DNA from: Paenibacillus humicola
Lineage (GTDB): Bacteria; Bacillota; Bacilli; Paenibacillales; Paenibacillaceae
DNA: 64,000 bases
Assembly: GCF_028826105.1 (NCBI RefSeq)
Contig: NZ_JAQGPL010000001.1
Span: 1,948,501-2,012,500 of the forward strand
Reading direction: 5' to 3'
The translations under genes were made by a program, and so were the position numbers. Each line of letters opens with the position of its first letter. Within the stretch, counting starts at the first letter, position 1. Under the pieces are notes generated by a model. It made no database searches, was not told the DNA's origin, and saw only the letters and a list, made by a program, of their open reading frames with translations. Positions 34,214 to 43,834 of the stretch are shown here, piece after piece.

Positions 34214-36030
34214 GGCCGTACCTCCACCTCCACCGTTTGTCCCATTGCGTTCAGAAGCGCCCCTGCGGCATGCGCCTCCTGCGGCGTTTCGTCCTCCACT
34301 TCGCTGCGGATTTGGCTGAGCGAATTGCCCAGATCGTCGATCTGCCGCCGCAGCTCCGCCGAATTGCCCGATTCGAGCATGGCGCGCGCGAGCCGCTGCT
34401 CAAGCGTCTGCGCGCCTTTCTCGAACCGTTCGAGGATATGGTCGAGCTCGCCGATGACGAGCTCGAACAGGTTGATCTTCTCGTGCAGCAGCCCGATGAT
34501 ATGCTCCTCGATCGTACCGAGCGTGCACAGGTTGTAAATTTTGACGTCGTTTGTTTGTCCGAGCCGGTGAACGCGGCCGATCCGCTGCTCGACCCGCATC
34601 GGATTCCAGGGCAGATCGAAATTGATGATATGGTGGCAGAACTGCAGGTTAATGCCTTCGCCGCCGGCCTCCGTCGCAATCAGCACCTGAGCGCGTCCGC
34701 GGAACAGATCCATCATCCAGTCCTTCTTGCCCCGGTTCATCCCGCCCCGGTACGGAACGGCTACGAGGTTGTGCTTGCGGAAAAACTGCAGCAAATATTC
34801 CTGCGTCGCCCGGTACTCGGTAAAAATAATGACCTTGTCGTTCATTTCGCGCACCAGCTCGATCGCCTTCTCCGCCTTCGTATTGGACTGGATGCCGCGG
34901 ATGACCTCGACCAGCTGCCATATTTTAGCGCGTACCGGAGAGTCCTCGGGTGTTTTTTTAAACATATTGACCAGCGTCAGAAACACGGCGTCGCGGCTGC
35001 TGCACACTTCCCGCTGCAGCGTGACGAGCGACAGCATGCTCGCCAGGTCATGACCGGCTTCGTTGTATCGTTCCTTGACGAACGACGTCACCGCATCGTA
35101 CAGAGCCTGCTCCTCGGGGGAGAGCACGAGCGGCACGTTTTTTACGATCCGCTTCGTAAACTGGATGCCGCCGTCGCCGCGGCGGTTGCGGATCATAACG
35201 GTGGACAGCGCCTCCTGGAGCTGGCCTTCGTTCTTCGGCTGCCGCTTGTCCACGACGAAATTGGCGGCGAACTCGCTTTGGCCGCCGAGCTGGCCCGGCT
35301 TCAGCAGCGTGATGAGATTGTACAGCTCGTCCAGCTCGTTCTGCACCGGCGTCGCGGTGAGCAGCAGGCAGTATTTTTTGCGCAGCTGATTAATGAACCG
35401 GTAGTTGGTCGTTTTCTTGTTCTTCAGCTTGTGCGCTTCGTCGATAATGAGCAGATCGTAATCCGCATTTAATAAAATATCGCGGTGCGGGTCGCGTTTG
35501 GCCGTATCCATCGAGGCGACGACGATATCGAACTGCCAAGTGTGCTCCTTCTTCTGGGCGACGGCGGGAATGCCGAATTTCTGGTTCAGCTCGCGCACCC
35601 ACTGCAGGACGAGCGAGGCGGGAACGAGGATGAGCGCGCGTTTCACAAGTCCGCGCACGAGATATTCCTTCAGGATCAGACCGGCTTCGATCGTCTTGCC
35701 GAGTCCGACCTCGTCGGCCAATATCGCGCGCCCGCTCATTTCGTGCAGCACCTTGCGGGCCGTGCTGATTTGATGCGGCATCGGTTCGAAGGCTGGCAGG
35801 CTGCGCAGGCACTGCAAATCGTCGAAGCCGGTAATCAGCTTCGACTGCTCGGCCTCGACGGCGAGCTGATACAACGTCCAATCGTCCCAAGGGCCGTTCC
35901 GGTCGACGCGCTCCTGCAGGTTTTGCAGCCAGCTTCGATCGATTTGAAGGTGCGCGCTGGGGTGCAGCTTGCGTTTGGAGGAGCCGGCCGGCAGCTCGTC
36001 AGCGGCGGATGAATTCGTCGGATGCCCCAT
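34210..36030 (-). CDS. yqhH: SNF2-family DEAD/DEAH helicase (YqhH-like)
   Basis: ATG 36030 with AAAGGAG seven bases upstream is preferred to the TTG at 36048, which overlaps that site (606 residues). Motifs run in order: Walker A ADEVGLGKTIEAG, motif Ia, Walker B IIDEAHKLKN, TATPVQN (motif III), then a C-terminal helicase half with EAGGEGINLQFC and the arginine finger region MRVEQRIGRVHRLGQ. This is the SWI2/SNF2 ATPase type that remodels protein-nucleic acid complexes by translocation on double-stranded DNA. The partner is presumably YqhG. The intergenic stretch 36031-36340 holds no recognisable gene. Confidence 0.9.
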   Translation of the reverse strand: MGHPTNSSAADELPAGSSKRKLHPSAHLQIDRSWLQNLQERVDRNGPWDDWTLYQLAVEAEQSKLITGFDDLQCLRSLPAFEPMPHQISTARKVLHEMSGRAILADEVGLGKTIEAGLILKEYLVRGLVKRALILVPASLVLQWVRELNQKFGIPAVAQKKEHTWQFDIVVASMDTAKRDPHRDILLNADYDLLIIDEAHKLKNKKTTNYRFINQLRKKYCLLLTATPVQNELDELYNLITLLKPGQLGGQSEFAANFVVDKRQPKNEGQLQEALSTVMIRNRRGDGGIQFTKRIVKNVPLVLSPEEQALYDAVTSFVKERYNEAGHDLASMLSLVTLQREVCSSRDAVFLTLVNMFKKTPEDSPVRAKIWQLVEVIRGIQSNTKAEKAIELVREMNDKVIIFTEYRATQEYLLQFFRKHNLVAVPYRGGMNRGKKDWMMDLFRGRAQVLIATEAGGEGINLQFCHHIINFDLPWNPMRVEQRIGRVHRLGQTNDVKIYNLCTLGTIEEHIIGLLHEKINLFELVIGELDHILERFEKGAQTLEQRLARAMLESGNSAELRRQIDDLGNSLSQIRSEVEDETPQEAHAAGALLNAMGQTVEVEVRP

Positions 36031-36340
36031 AATGGAACTCCTTTCCAAGGAAGGATTCGCTTTGTTTGTTAGTATGGCCGAAGGCCCGAAATTTCATAAG
36101 CGGAGATGCCGCGTGCCGTTCGGGCGCGCAGTTGAGTTCACGTACATCGGCCGATGCGGGGAACAGCGTTACATGTGGCCCGCAGCCGTCATGCACCGCC
36201 CACACGCACCAGGGAGCTGTGCGCGCTGCCAAAAACCGCATTCGCCCCCGGAGGCGGACAACTACCGGCATCAGCCCCGCACATCCGATTTCAATCGTAA
36301 CGGGGCGGATCCCGCACGGCTTTTTCTTGCCTCGAACAGG

Positions 36341-36370
36341 TTGCCTGAACATGACATTGTAAGGTATACT
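36341..36370 (+). promoter_or_regulatory. Promoter candidate for ppaC
   Basis: TTGCCT (36341-36346) and TATACT (36365-36370) are 18 bases apart, 36 bases before ATG 36406. Confidence 0.6.
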
Positions 36371-36405
36371 TTAATCGATTAATACGATGAAGAAGGAGTA
36401 ATCAG

Positions 36406-37335
36406 ATGGACAAAGTATTGATTTTCGGACACAAAAATCCCGATACGGATACGATCTGCTCGGCGATCGCTTATGCGGATCTGAAGACGAAGCTCGGACA
36501 AAACGTCGAGCCTGTCCGTCTCGGCAGCGTCAACGGCGAAACCCAATTCGCGCTCGACAAGTTCGGCGCCCAGGCTCCGCGCCTGGTTGAAACGGTGGCC
36601 GGCGAAGCGAAGGACGTCATTCTCGTCGACCATAACGAGCGCCAGCAGAGCGCGTCCGATATCGACCAGGTTCGCGTCGTCGAGGTCATCGACCATCACC
36701 GCATCGCCAATTTCGAGACGAGCGGCCCGCTCTATTACCGCGCCGAACCGGTCGGCTGCACCGCAACGATTCTCAATAAAATGTGCAAAGAAAACGGCAT
36801 CGCCATCGAGCCGAACATCGCCGGACTTATGCTTTCCGCGATCATTTCCGATTCCCTGCTGTTCAAATCGCCGACCTGCACCCCGCAGGATGTCGCGGCA
36901 GCGCGCGAGCTGGCCGAAATCGCAGGCGTGAACCCGGAAAGCTACGGGCTGGACATGCTGAAGGCGGGAGCGGATCTGAGCGACAAAACGATCGCCCAGC
37001 TGATTTCGCTCGACGCCAAAGAATTCCAGATGGGAGACGCGAAGGTCGAAATCGCGCAGGTCAACGCGGTCGACGTAAACGACGTGCTGTCCCGCCAGTC
37101 CGAGCTGGAGGATGCGCTGTCGGCGATTATCGCCGAGAAGAAGCTTGATCTGTTCCTGTTCGTCGTCACGGACATCCTGAATAACGATTCCGTCGGCATT
37201 GCGCTCGGTTCCAAGGCAGGCGCCGTCGAGCAGGCTTATAACGTCAAGCTGTCGGACAACAAAGCGGTGTTGAAAGGCGTCGTTTCGCGCAAATCGCAAA
37301 TCGTGCCGGTGCTGACGGACATTTTGAGCAAATAA
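36406..37335 (+). CDS. ppaC: Manganese-dependent inorganic pyrophosphatase
   Basis: The 309-residue family II pyrophosphatase belongs to the DHH superfamily. Metal ligands are visible in [10 protein letters not shown] (His9, Asp13, Asp15), ILVDHNE and VIDHHRI, and the C-terminal DHHA2-type domain ends in [15 protein letters not shown] with the substrate-binding SRKKQ-like motif. It hydrolyses pyrophosphate in the cytoplasm to drive biosynthetic reactions. The gene is monocistronic, with AAGGAG before its ATG and a strong terminator after it. Confidence 0.96.
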   Translation: MDKVLIFGHKNPDTDTICSAIAYADLKTKLGQNVEPVRLGSVNGETQFALDKFGAQAPRLVETVAGEAKDVILVDHNERQQSASDIDQVRVVEVIDHHRIANFETSGPLYYRAEPVGCTATILNKMCKENGIAIEPNIAGLMLSAIISDSLLFKSPTCTPQDVAAARELAEIAGVNPESYGLDMLKAGADLSDKTIAQLISLDAKEFQMGDAKVEIAQVNAVDVNDVLSRQSELEDALSAIIAEKKLDLFLFVVTDILNNDSVGIALGSKAGAVEQAYNVKLSDNKAVLKGVVSRKSQIVPVLTDILSK

Positions 37336-37369
37336 GGCTGCCGCGCTGCGGCTATCGACCGTTCGAACG

Positions 37370-37398
37370 CCGCCCGGCTACCGTGCCGGGCGGTTTTT
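37370..37398 (+). terminator. Intrinsic terminator of ppaC
   Basis: CCGCCCGGC (37370-37378) and GCCGGGCGG (37385-37393) form a 9-bp stem with a 6-base loop, followed by five T. Confidence 0.9.
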
Positions 37399-37505
37399 CC
37401 GTTTTTCCGGGCACAAGCGGAGTTGAGGAGCCGCTAGGCGGCGGCCGGTCCGGCGGAGAAATCCTCCGGCTCGAGCGGTTCGCAAGGAATTCCGAGCCGG
37501 CCGGC

Positions 37506-37534
37506 TTGTCATCGGCCGAGCTATGCTCTATGCT
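37506..37534 (+). promoter_or_regulatory. Promoter candidate for the RpiR-type regulator
   Basis: TTGTCA (37506-37511) and TATGCT (37529-37534) are 17 bases apart. Transcription would begin near 37541, after the upstream in-frame ATG 37530, supporting a start at 37584. Confidence 0.55.
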
Positions 37535-37583
37535 GAAACAAGGTGAAGGTACTTTTGAAGCGGGAGCGAGTGATTTAACCGAT

Positions 37584-38450
37584 ATGGCACGAGTAGGCCC
37601 GAAATTAAACGCTTCCAATACGCTGCTGATGATTTCCAGCCTGTACTCCTCGCTGACGAAGGCGGAGAAGAAGGTTGCCGACGCGGTGACCCAAAACCCC
37701 GAGGAAGCGGTTCTGTCGACGGTAACCGATTTGTCGGAGCAGGCGAAGGTCGGCGAAACGTCCGTCATCCGGTTTTGCCGCAAGCTCGGCTTTCGCGGCT
37801 TCCATGAATTCAAGCTCGCCGTCGCGCAGGATCTCGTCGACCGCCCGTCCGTCTCGAATGCGGAAATCGAGGAATCGGACGACGCGATGACCGTGGCCCG
37901 GAAAATGACGATGAAGCATGAAATGCTGCTGCGGAACACGCTTGACCTGATCAGCGCGGACAGCTTGCAGGAGGCTGTCCGGAGCATGCTGGCCGCCGCC
38001 AAAATCCACGTATACGGCGTCGGTTCGTCCGGCATTACGGCGCTCGATCTGCATTACCGGCTGATGCGCATCGGCCTGAACGTCGAGGCGCACCGCGATG
38101 CGCACATTATCGCCATGTCGGCGTCGCTGCTCGGCAAAGGCGATCTCGTCTTCGCCATTTCGACCTCGGGCAGCACCCGCGACCTCGTCGACCCGGTGCG
38201 GCAGGCGAAGGGAAACGGGGCGTCCGTCATCTGTCTGACCGGCCATATGCGCTCGCCGATCGCGGCCTACGCCGATACGGTGCTGCTTACGCCGGCCCGC
38301 GAGCTGCCGATGGAAGGCGGCGCACTGTCCACCAAAATGATGCAAATGCATTTGCTGAACATTTTATGCACGCTGCTTGCGCAAAACCGGAGCGAAGCTT
38401 ACGCCTCGCTGGAGAAAACGGCCAAGTCCGTCGCGGACAAGCTCTATTGA
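37584..38450 (+). CDS. RpiR/MurR family transcriptional regulator
   Basis: The frame is open from 37383, but the promoter candidate and family alignment favour ATG 37584 (288 residues); ATG 37530 is an alternative. The N-terminal HTH_6 domain reads SSLTKAEKKVADAVTQNPEE, then VGETSVIRFCRKLGFRGFHEFK. A SIS sugar-phosphate-binding domain follows (IHVYGVGSSGITALDLHYRL, DLVFAISTSGSTRD). Such regulators bind phosphosugars and control sugar or amino-sugar genes. Its target is unclear; the NanE region about 12 kb downstream, with GAAA/TTTC-type palindromes, is one candidate. Confidence 0.88.
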   Translation: MARVGPKLNASNTLLMISSLYSSLTKAEKKVADAVTQNPEEAVLSTVTDLSEQAKVGETSVIRFCRKLGFRGFHEFKLAVAQDLVDRPSVSNAEIEESDDAMTVARKMTMKHEMLLRNTLDLISADSLQEAVRSMLAAAKIHVYGVGSSGITALDLHYRLMRIGLNVEAHRDAHIIAMSASLLGKGDLVFAISTSGSTRDLVDPVRQAKGNGASVICLTGHMRSPIAAYADTVLLTPARELPMEGGALSTKMMQMHLLNILCTLLAQNRSEAYASLEKTAKSVADKLY

Positions 38451-38495
38451 CCGCCGGCAGGGGCCGAGAACCGATTTTAACCGACGGAGGGAACG

Positions 38496-38762
38496 ATGAT
38501 GAAATATTTTGCCGTATTTTTGCCGATTATCGACACGGAAAAAAGCCGGATCTACCGGCCTCAGCATCTCGAGTTTCTGGAAAATAAACGCCGCGAAGGC
38601 AAAATTTTTGCGAACGGCAGGTTTACCGACGGATCGGGGGGCCTGGTCATCTACAAAGCGGAGTCTTCGGACGAGGTACTGGAGCTTGTCAGACAGGACC
38701 CGTACGTTGCCGAAGGGGCGAGAGGCTACGAGATTCACGAATGGGAGATGTCCCCGGTTTAA
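38496..38762 (+). CDS. YciI family protein
   Basis: This 88-residue protein has the ferredoxin-like YciI fold pattern: KYFAVFLPIIDTEKS, a RPQHLEFLENKRREGKI helix with the conserved His, FANGRFTDGSGGLVIYKAES and RQDPYVAEGARGYEIHEW. ATG 38496 and ATG 38499 are both possible behind CGGAGGG. The function is unknown; family members are dimers with a His-Asp pocket. It lies 45 bases behind the RpiR-type regulator and may share its transcript. A terminator follows at 38849. Confidence 0.85.
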   Translation: MMKYFAVFLPIIDTEKSRIYRPQHLEFLENKRREGKIFANGRFTDGSGGLVIYKAESSDEVLELVRQDPYVAEGARGYEIHEWEMSPV

Positions 38763-38848
38763 GGCTGTCGAAATAGCACAAATTTGCTCGAACTTCGGCG
38801 AACTTTAATCAAATTTAACCATCGGTGGATGTCGATATGAGACTGGAG

Positions 38849-38875
38849 AACCGCGCCTTTCGCGCGGTTTTTTTG
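38849..38875 (+). terminator. Intrinsic terminator
   Basis: ACCGCGC (38850-38856) and GCGCGGT (38862-38868) form a 7-bp GC-rich stem with a 5-base loop, and a run of seven T follows. Confidence 0.85.
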
Positions 38876-38958
38876 CGTTTGTTCGACCGCTCGCGACATG
38901 CGACGATTTTGATCGGCACTTGCATTCTTAAAAAATGTCTAAAATAAAAATTTTCATA

Positions 38959-38986
38959 TTTTCAATTTTAAAAAAGGTGTTAAAAT
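38959..38986 (+). promoter_or_regulatory. AT-rich promoter candidate for the peptide importer
   Basis: TTTTCA (38959-38964) and TAAAAT (38981-38986) are 16 bases apart in a stretch (38930-38986) that is far richer in A+T than the rest of the window. Such an AT-rich stretch could also bind a global regulator. Confidence 0.45.
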
Positions 38987-39040
38987 GGGCATAAATGCCA
39001 CTCGATTGAAGCGGCAAAAATATGAGGAGGAGAAACACAT

Positions 39041-40795
39041 ATGGGGTATGGTAAAAAGTGGATCCCCGCACTGCTATCTTTACTGCTGGCCGGCGTTTTA
39101 TTGATCGGCTGTTCCAAAGGCACCGATAACGGGGCAAACGGAAGCAGCTCGACGCAGCCGCCCGCGAACGCCACAACGGGCGATACGTCCGGCCAGACGG
39201 GCAGCGGCGATCAAACAGCCCAGACGGCGGGTCAGCCCAAAGACGGCGGAACGCTTACATACGGCAGCTTTACCGACATTGTTTCGGTAAATCCGCTGTA
39301 TATTCAGGACACGGGCTCCGGCGACGCGGCCTATTTTCTGTATGCCAATCTATATGACCTCGACAGACAGGGCAACGTGGTCGCGGAGCCTTGGTCGCTG
39401 GCGTCGGACAAAATGCAAGTTTCCGACGACGGCAAAACCTACACCGTCAAGCTGAAGCCGAATGCGAAATGGAGCGACGGCCAGCCCGTTACGGCCGACG
39501 ACGTCATCTTTACGTTAAACACGATCCGAAATCCCGAGGCAGGCTCGCCCGGCATCAGCCAGTTCGATAAAATCGATACGATTACGAAGGTCGATGACCA
39601 TACGGTGCAAATCAAACTGAAACAGGTATACGCACCTTTCCAATATGCGCTTGTCTCTTCCATTGTGCCCTACCATGTCTTGAAGGACATTGCGCCGAAA
39701 GATCTGCAAAACAACGCGTTCGGCAAGGATCCGAGCAAAACGGTAACGGACGGACCTTGGAAATGGACCAAGTGGGAGCAGAAGCAGTATTTGACCTTTG
39801 ACGCCGACCCGAATTATTGGGGGCCGAAGCCGCATATCCAGCAGATCGTATATAAAATTTATGCGGATCAGAACACTGAAATTCAGGCGCTGCTTAAAGG
39901 AGACATCGATGTGACGGCCGCCATTCCGGTTACCCAGGTGGATGCGGTCAAGAATAAGAAAGGCTTTAACGTGATCAGCGCTCCGGGGCCGCAGTACGAA
40001 TATTTGGCCTTCAACTTCGATCCGAAAAACTTCAAGGACAATTACTCTCCTTTCACCGGGGAGAAGACGAGACAGGCGATCGCTTACGCGATCAATCGTC
40101 AAGGCATGGTCGACAACGTTCTGAAAGGCACCGGCAAGCTGATCAACGCGCCTTTCCTGCCGGGAACCTGGGCGGATCCGGGCGATGCGGCCGTCAATTA
40201 CGCTTACGATCCCGATCAAGCGAAGAAGCTGCTGGCGGAAGACGGCTGGAAGCCGGGATCGGACGGCATTCTGGTCAAGGACGGCCATCGGTTCTCGTTC
40301 GAGCTGCAGTATAACGCGGGCAACAGCCGCCGGGAGCAGGTTGCGGCCATTATTCAGCAAAATCTGAAGGACGTCGGCATCGAAGTAACCCCGAAGGGGA
40401 TCGATTTCTCTTCCTGGGTCGATCAGAATGTGAATCCGGGCAAGTTCCCTGCCATTCTGCTGGCATGGGTGCTGAACACCCCGGATCCGGACGGCGAGTC
40501 GACTTTCTCATCCAAATATTACCCGCCAACCGGCCAAAACGTCGGCTGGTATAAAGACGAAAAGCTCGATCAGCTGTGGGTGCAGGGATATTCGACGACC
40601 GATCAGGCCAAGCGGAAACAGATTTACAGCGAGGTTGCGAAGGAAATTACGACGAATCTGCCCTATGTATTCCTGTATCAATACGGGACTCCGGAAGGGC
40701 TGACCTCCCGAGTCCATTACGCGGACGCGGACCGGCCGGAACCGTCGCTCTCTTATGGATATCTTTACCATGTCAACAACTGGTGGGTAGACTGA
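39041..40795 (+). CDS. Peptide/oligopeptide ABC transporter substrate-binding lipoprotein (family 5)
   Basis: The 584-residue product has a lipobox LLIGC with Cys24, a long Ser/Gln/Thr-rich linker (residues 27-68) and the family 5 binding-protein core (GGTLTYGSFTDIVSVNPLYIQD, KPNAKWSDGQPVTADDVIFTLN, FAFNFDP-type strand, RQAIAYAINRQGMV). ATG 39041 follows GAGGAGG. It is the receptor of a complete five-gene importer with two permeases and two ATPases. Family 5 systems take up peptides, nickel or, less often, sugars; the ligand here is not known. Confidence 0.92.
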   Translation: MGYGKKWIPALLSLLLAGVLLIGCSKGTDNGANGSSSTQPPANATTGDTSGQTGSGDQTAQTAGQPKDGGTLTYGSFTDIVSVNPLYIQDTGSGDAAYFLYANLYDLDRQGNVVAEPWSLASDKMQVSDDGKTYTVKLKPNAKWSDGQPVTADDVIFTLNTIRNPEAGSPGISQFDKIDTITKVDDHTVQIKLKQVYAPFQYALVSSIVPYHVLKDIAPKDLQNNAFGKDPSKTVTDGPWKWTKWEQKQYLTFDADPNYWGPKPHIQQIVYKIYADQNTEIQALLKGDIDVTAAIPVTQVDAVKNKKGFNVISAPGPQYEYLAFNFDPKNFKDNYSPFTGEKTRQAIAYAINRQGMVDNVLKGTGKLINAPFLPGTWADPGDAAVNYAYDPDQAKKLLAEDGWKPGSDGILVKDGHRFSFELQYNAGNSRREQVAAIIQQNLKDVGIEVTPKGIDFSSWVDQNVNPGKFPAILLAWVLNTPDPDGESTFSSKYYPPTGQNVGWYKDEKLDQLWVQGYSTTDQAKRKQIYSEVAKEITTNLPYVFLYQYGTPEGLTSRVHYADADRPEPSLSYGYLYHVNNWWVD

Positions 40796-40824
40796 TTTAA
40801 CGGCGGAACGGGAAAACATCCGGC

Positions 40825-40854
40825 GAAGGGGAGGGAGCTTGCTCCTTCCCCTCT
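40825..40854 (+). other. Stable mRNA hairpin between binding-protein and permease genes
   Basis: GGGGAGGGAGC (40828-40838) pairs with GCTCCTTCCCC (40841-40851) in an 11-bp stem with one G-U pair. It lies 30 bases after the binding-protein stop and has no long U-tract. Confidence 0.65.
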
Positions 40855-40878
40855 CGCCATAGTTAGGAGGAAAAAGCC

Positions 40879-41850
40879 ATGACCGAATATCTGATCCGCC
40901 GAATCCTGCAGTCAATTGTCGTGCTTTTTTTGATCTCGCTGGCTACATTCGGGCTCATACACGCGGCCCCCGGCGGACCGACGCAAATTTTCCTCTCGCC
41001 CAGCCTGTCGCAGGCTGCGGCGAAGGTGCAGGCTCACAATCTGGGGCTGGATAAGCCGATTCCGGTTCAGTATGTCCGCTGGCTCGGCGATCTGATGAAA
41101 GGCAATCTGGGTTACACGTTCAAAAATCATCTTCCGGTCGGGCAAATTTTATGGCCGACGGTCAAAAATACGCTCGTGCTGATGATCGTAGCGTGGGTGT
41201 TATCCTTACTGATTGCCCTCCCCTGGGGGATCTATAACAGCACGGCCGAATACGGATTATCCGATCAGACGGCCTCGTTCGTCGCGTATATCGGGTTTGC
41301 GATGCCCACGTTCTGGTTCGGTATATTGCTGCAGGAATATTTCTCGCTGAAGCTCGACTGGCTGCCGCTTTCGGATATGCATACGATAGGGAAAGAAGGC
41401 GATATCGGCGATTTGGTGATGCACCTCATCCTGCCGGTTACCGTTCTGACGCTGGGCTTCCTGGCCGCTTACTCCAAATATTCCCGCTCGAGCATGCTTG
41501 AGGTGCTCGATCAGGATTATATCCGCACGGCGCGGGCCAAAGGCGTGCCGGAGCGGCGGGTCGTCTTTCGCCACGCGCTCCGCAATGCGCTCATTCCGAT
41601 CATCACGGTGCTCGGTCTCGACCTGCCGACCCTTGTCGCAGGCGCGGCACTGACGGAGAATGTGTTCAACTGGCCGGGCATGGGCCGGCTGTTCGTGGAG
41701 ATGGCGGTTGCCCGCGAATATTCCGTGCTGATGGCGATTACGATCATTACCTCCGTCATGGTTATCGCCGGCAATTTGGCGGCTGACATTTTGTATGCTC
41801 TCGTCGATCCCCGCGTCAAGCTGGGACGGAAGGGGGCGCGAACGGCATGA
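40879..41850 (+). CDS. Peptide ABC transporter permease (DppB/OppB-type)
   Basis: The 323-residue permease begins with the classic N-terminus YLIRRILQSIVVLFLISLATF and the periplasm-facing APGGP motif. It has six helices and the cytoplasmic loop DYIRTARAKGVPERRVVFRHALRNA that contacts the ATPases. ATG 40879 follows AGGAGGAAA. Its end overlaps the next permease gene by 4 bases. Confidence 0.94.
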   Translation: MTEYLIRRILQSIVVLFLISLATFGLIHAAPGGPTQIFLSPSLSQAAAKVQAHNLGLDKPIPVQYVRWLGDLMKGNLGYTFKNHLPVGQILWPTVKNTLVLMIVAWVLSLLIALPWGIYNSTAEYGLSDQTASFVAYIGFAMPTFWFGILLQEYFSLKLDWLPLSDMHTIGKEGDIGDLVMHLILPVTVLTLGFLAAYSKYSRSSMLEVLDQDYIRTARAKGVPERRVVFRHALRNALIPIITVLGLDLPTLVAGAALTENVFNWPGMGRLFVEMAVAREYSVLMAITIITSVMVIAGNLAADILYALVDPRVKLGRKGARTA

Positions 41851-42836
41851 GCGATCTGCAGCTCCATAACAACGGCGCGGGATATGCGCCAGGCGCAGAG
41901 CCTCCGGTTGCAGCGGTCGTTCCGGTGGAGAAGAAGTCCGACGGACCGTGGAGGCTCGCCTGCCGGAAATTTTTCCGCAATCCGTACGCCGTCGCCGGAC
42001 TCGTCGTCCTCCTGCTGTTTGTGCTGATCGCCGTTTTCGCCCGCGCCATCACACCGTTCGATCCGAACAAAATCGTATTGCTGGATGCGAACCTGCCGGC
42101 GGGCGGCAACCATCTGCTCGGTACGGACGAGCTCGGGCGGGATATTTTCACGCGGCTCATCTACAGCAGCCAGATATCGCTGACCGCCGGCTTCTCCGTC
42201 GCGTTCATCGCGGTGATCATCGGCACGCTGGTCGGTTCGATCGCGGGCTATTTCGGCGGCTGGATCGACACCATTCTGATGCGATTCGTGGACATGATGA
42301 ACTCGGTGCCGCTGCTGTTTTTGAATATCTTGGTTTTGGCTATTTTTGGTTCAAAATTCATTTATATGATTTTAATTTTGGCGTTTACCGGCTGGGTGGG
42401 CGTCGCGCGGCTCGTGCGCGGGACGTTCCTGCAGCTGCGGGAAATGCAGTACGTGGAAGCGGCCAAAGCGATCGGCGTTTCCAGCTGGGGCATTATATTC
42501 CGGCATCTGCTGCGCAACGCCAGCTTCCCGATCATCGTCAACGCGACGCTGATGGTCGGCGGTGCGATTTTGAGTGAATCGGCGCTGTCTTACCTTGGAC
42601 TCGGCATACAGCCGCCGCAAACGAGCTGGGGGCTGATGCTGTCGAACGCCCAGGAATTCATGCTGACTAACCCGCTTCTGGCGCTTTATCCGGGCCTGTG
42701 TATTCTGATCGTCGTGCTGGCGGTCAACTTTATCGGCGACGGCATCCGCGACGCGCTCGACCCGCGGAAGAGAGCCGGACTTTCACGAAGGAGGCTGGAC
42801 AAATGGCGGAAAATCTTCTCGAAGTCCGGAGTTTGA
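41847..42836 (+). CDS. Peptide ABC transporter permease (DppC/OppC-type)
   Basis: The 329-residue permease has a long N-terminal cytoplasmic region, a first helix near residues 48-68, the [22 protein letters not shown] motif (shown in part) of OppC-type subunits, and the loop [21 protein letters not shown]. It starts within the stop codon of its partner (ATGA overlap) and overlaps the following ATPase gene by 34 bases, so the operon is tightly coupled. Confidence 0.94.
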   Translation: MSDLQLHNNGAGYAPGAEPPVAAVVPVEKKSDGPWRLACRKFFRNPYAVAGLVVLLLFVLIAVFARAITPFDPNKIVLLDANLPAGGNHLLGTDELGRDIFTRLIYSSQISLTAGFSVAFIAVIIGTLVGSIAGYFGGWIDTILMRFVDMMNSVPLLFLNILVLAIFGSKFIYMILILAFTGWVGVARLVRGTFLQLREMQYVEAAKAIGVSSWGIIFRHLLRNASFPIIVNATLMVGGAILSESALSYLGLGIQPPQTSWGLMLSNAQEFMLTNPLLALYPGLCILIVVLAVNFIGDGIRDALDPRKRAGLSRRRLDKWRKIFSKSGV

Positions 42837-43834
42837 CGGCCGGCTTCATCACCGACGACGGCATCGTCAAAGCGATCGACAACGTGTCGCTGTCCATAGG
42901 AAAAGGGGAGACGCTTTGCCTTGTCGGCGAATCGGGCAGCGGCAAAAGCGTCACGTCGCTGTCGATCATGCGGCTGATCGATTATGCCGGCGGGCTGCTG
43001 AGCGGCGAAAGCATCATGTTCGGCGGCGACGATTTGCTGAAGAAAAGCCAGCGCGAAATGCTGCGCATCCGCGGCAACCGGATCGCGATGATTTTCCAGG
43101 ACCCGATGTCGGCGCTGAACCCGGTCTTTACGATCGGCGACCAAATCGCCGAGAGCCTTCGGCTGCATCAGCAGATCGGCAAGCGGGAGGCCTGGAATCG
43201 TGCGGTCGAGCTGCTGCGGATGGTCGGCATCCCGGCGCCGGAAACGCGCGCCCGGCAGTATCCGCACGAAATGTCGGGCGGCATGTCGCAGCGCGCCGTG
43301 ATCGCGATCGCGCTTGCATGCAATCCGGAGCTGCTGATCGCCGACGAGCCGACGACCGCGCTCGACGTGACGGTGCAGGCGCAAATTCTCGAGCTGCTCG
43401 GCATGCTGAAGCGCGAGCTCGGCATGTCCATTCTGCTGATTACCCACGACATGGGCGTGGCTGCGGGCATGGCGGACCGGATCGCGGTCATGTATGCGGG
43501 AACGATCGTCGAGGAAGGCACGACGCACGAGATTTTCGATTCGCCGAGCCATCCGTATACGATCGGGCTGCTGAAATCCATTCCGGGCCTAACGAGCGAA
43601 CGCGGCACGGAGCTGCATACGATCAAAGGCAACATTCCGCCGATGAAAAATCTTCCTTCCGGCTGCCGCTTCCATCCCCGCTGCCCGCATGCCGAGGAGA
43701 AATGCCGGCTCGTAGAGCCGGTGCTGAGGCCCGTCGGAGGACCGGGCCACCTGTCGGCATGCTGGTTGGCCGAAGAAGCAAGCGCCGCAAACGGCATCGA
43801 GGCAGCACGCAGCGAGAAGGAGGCGATACAATGA
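42803..43834 (+). CDS. Peptide ABC transporter ATP-binding protein (DppD/OppD-type)
   Basis: ATG 42803 behind GAAGGAGG starts the protein (343 residues); the open frame upstream is a shadow of the permease gene. Motifs are Walker [10 protein letters not shown], the signature [14 protein letters not shown], Walker [13 protein letters not shown] and the H-loop ITHDMG. The C-terminal oligopeptide-transporter extension with Cys residues ([15 protein letters not shown]) is typical of OppD-type ATPases and may bind an iron-sulphur cluster. It works as a heterodimer with the next gene product. Confidence 0.95.
   Translation: MAENLLEVRSLTAGFITDDGIVKAIDNVSLSIGKGETLCLVGESGSGKSVTSLSIMRLIDYAGGLLSGESIMFGGDDLLKKSQREMLRIRGNRIAMIFQDPMSALNPVFTIGDQIAESLRLHQQIGKREAWNRAVELLRMVGIPAPETRARQYPHEMSGGMSQRAVIAIALACNPELLIADEPTTALDVTVQAQILELLGMLKRELGMSILLITHDMGVAAGMADRIAVMYAGTIVEEGTTHEIFDSPSHPYTIGLLKSIPGLTSERGTELHTIKGNIPPMKNLPSGCRFHPRCPHAEEKCRLVEPVLRPVGGPGHLSACWLAEEASAANGIEAARSEKEAIQ

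Noticed and set aside
36049..36340. Open frames in the gap between yqhH and ppaC
   Set aside because: The plus-strand frame from 35969 and the minus-strand frame 35999-36352 are Cys/Arg/His-rich, lack ribosome binding sites and overlap yqhH or its start.
38930..38990. CodY-box-like AT-rich sequence before the peptide importer
   Set aside because: The stretch contains AATTTTC but not the second half of the CodY consensus, so regulation by CodY cannot be claimed.
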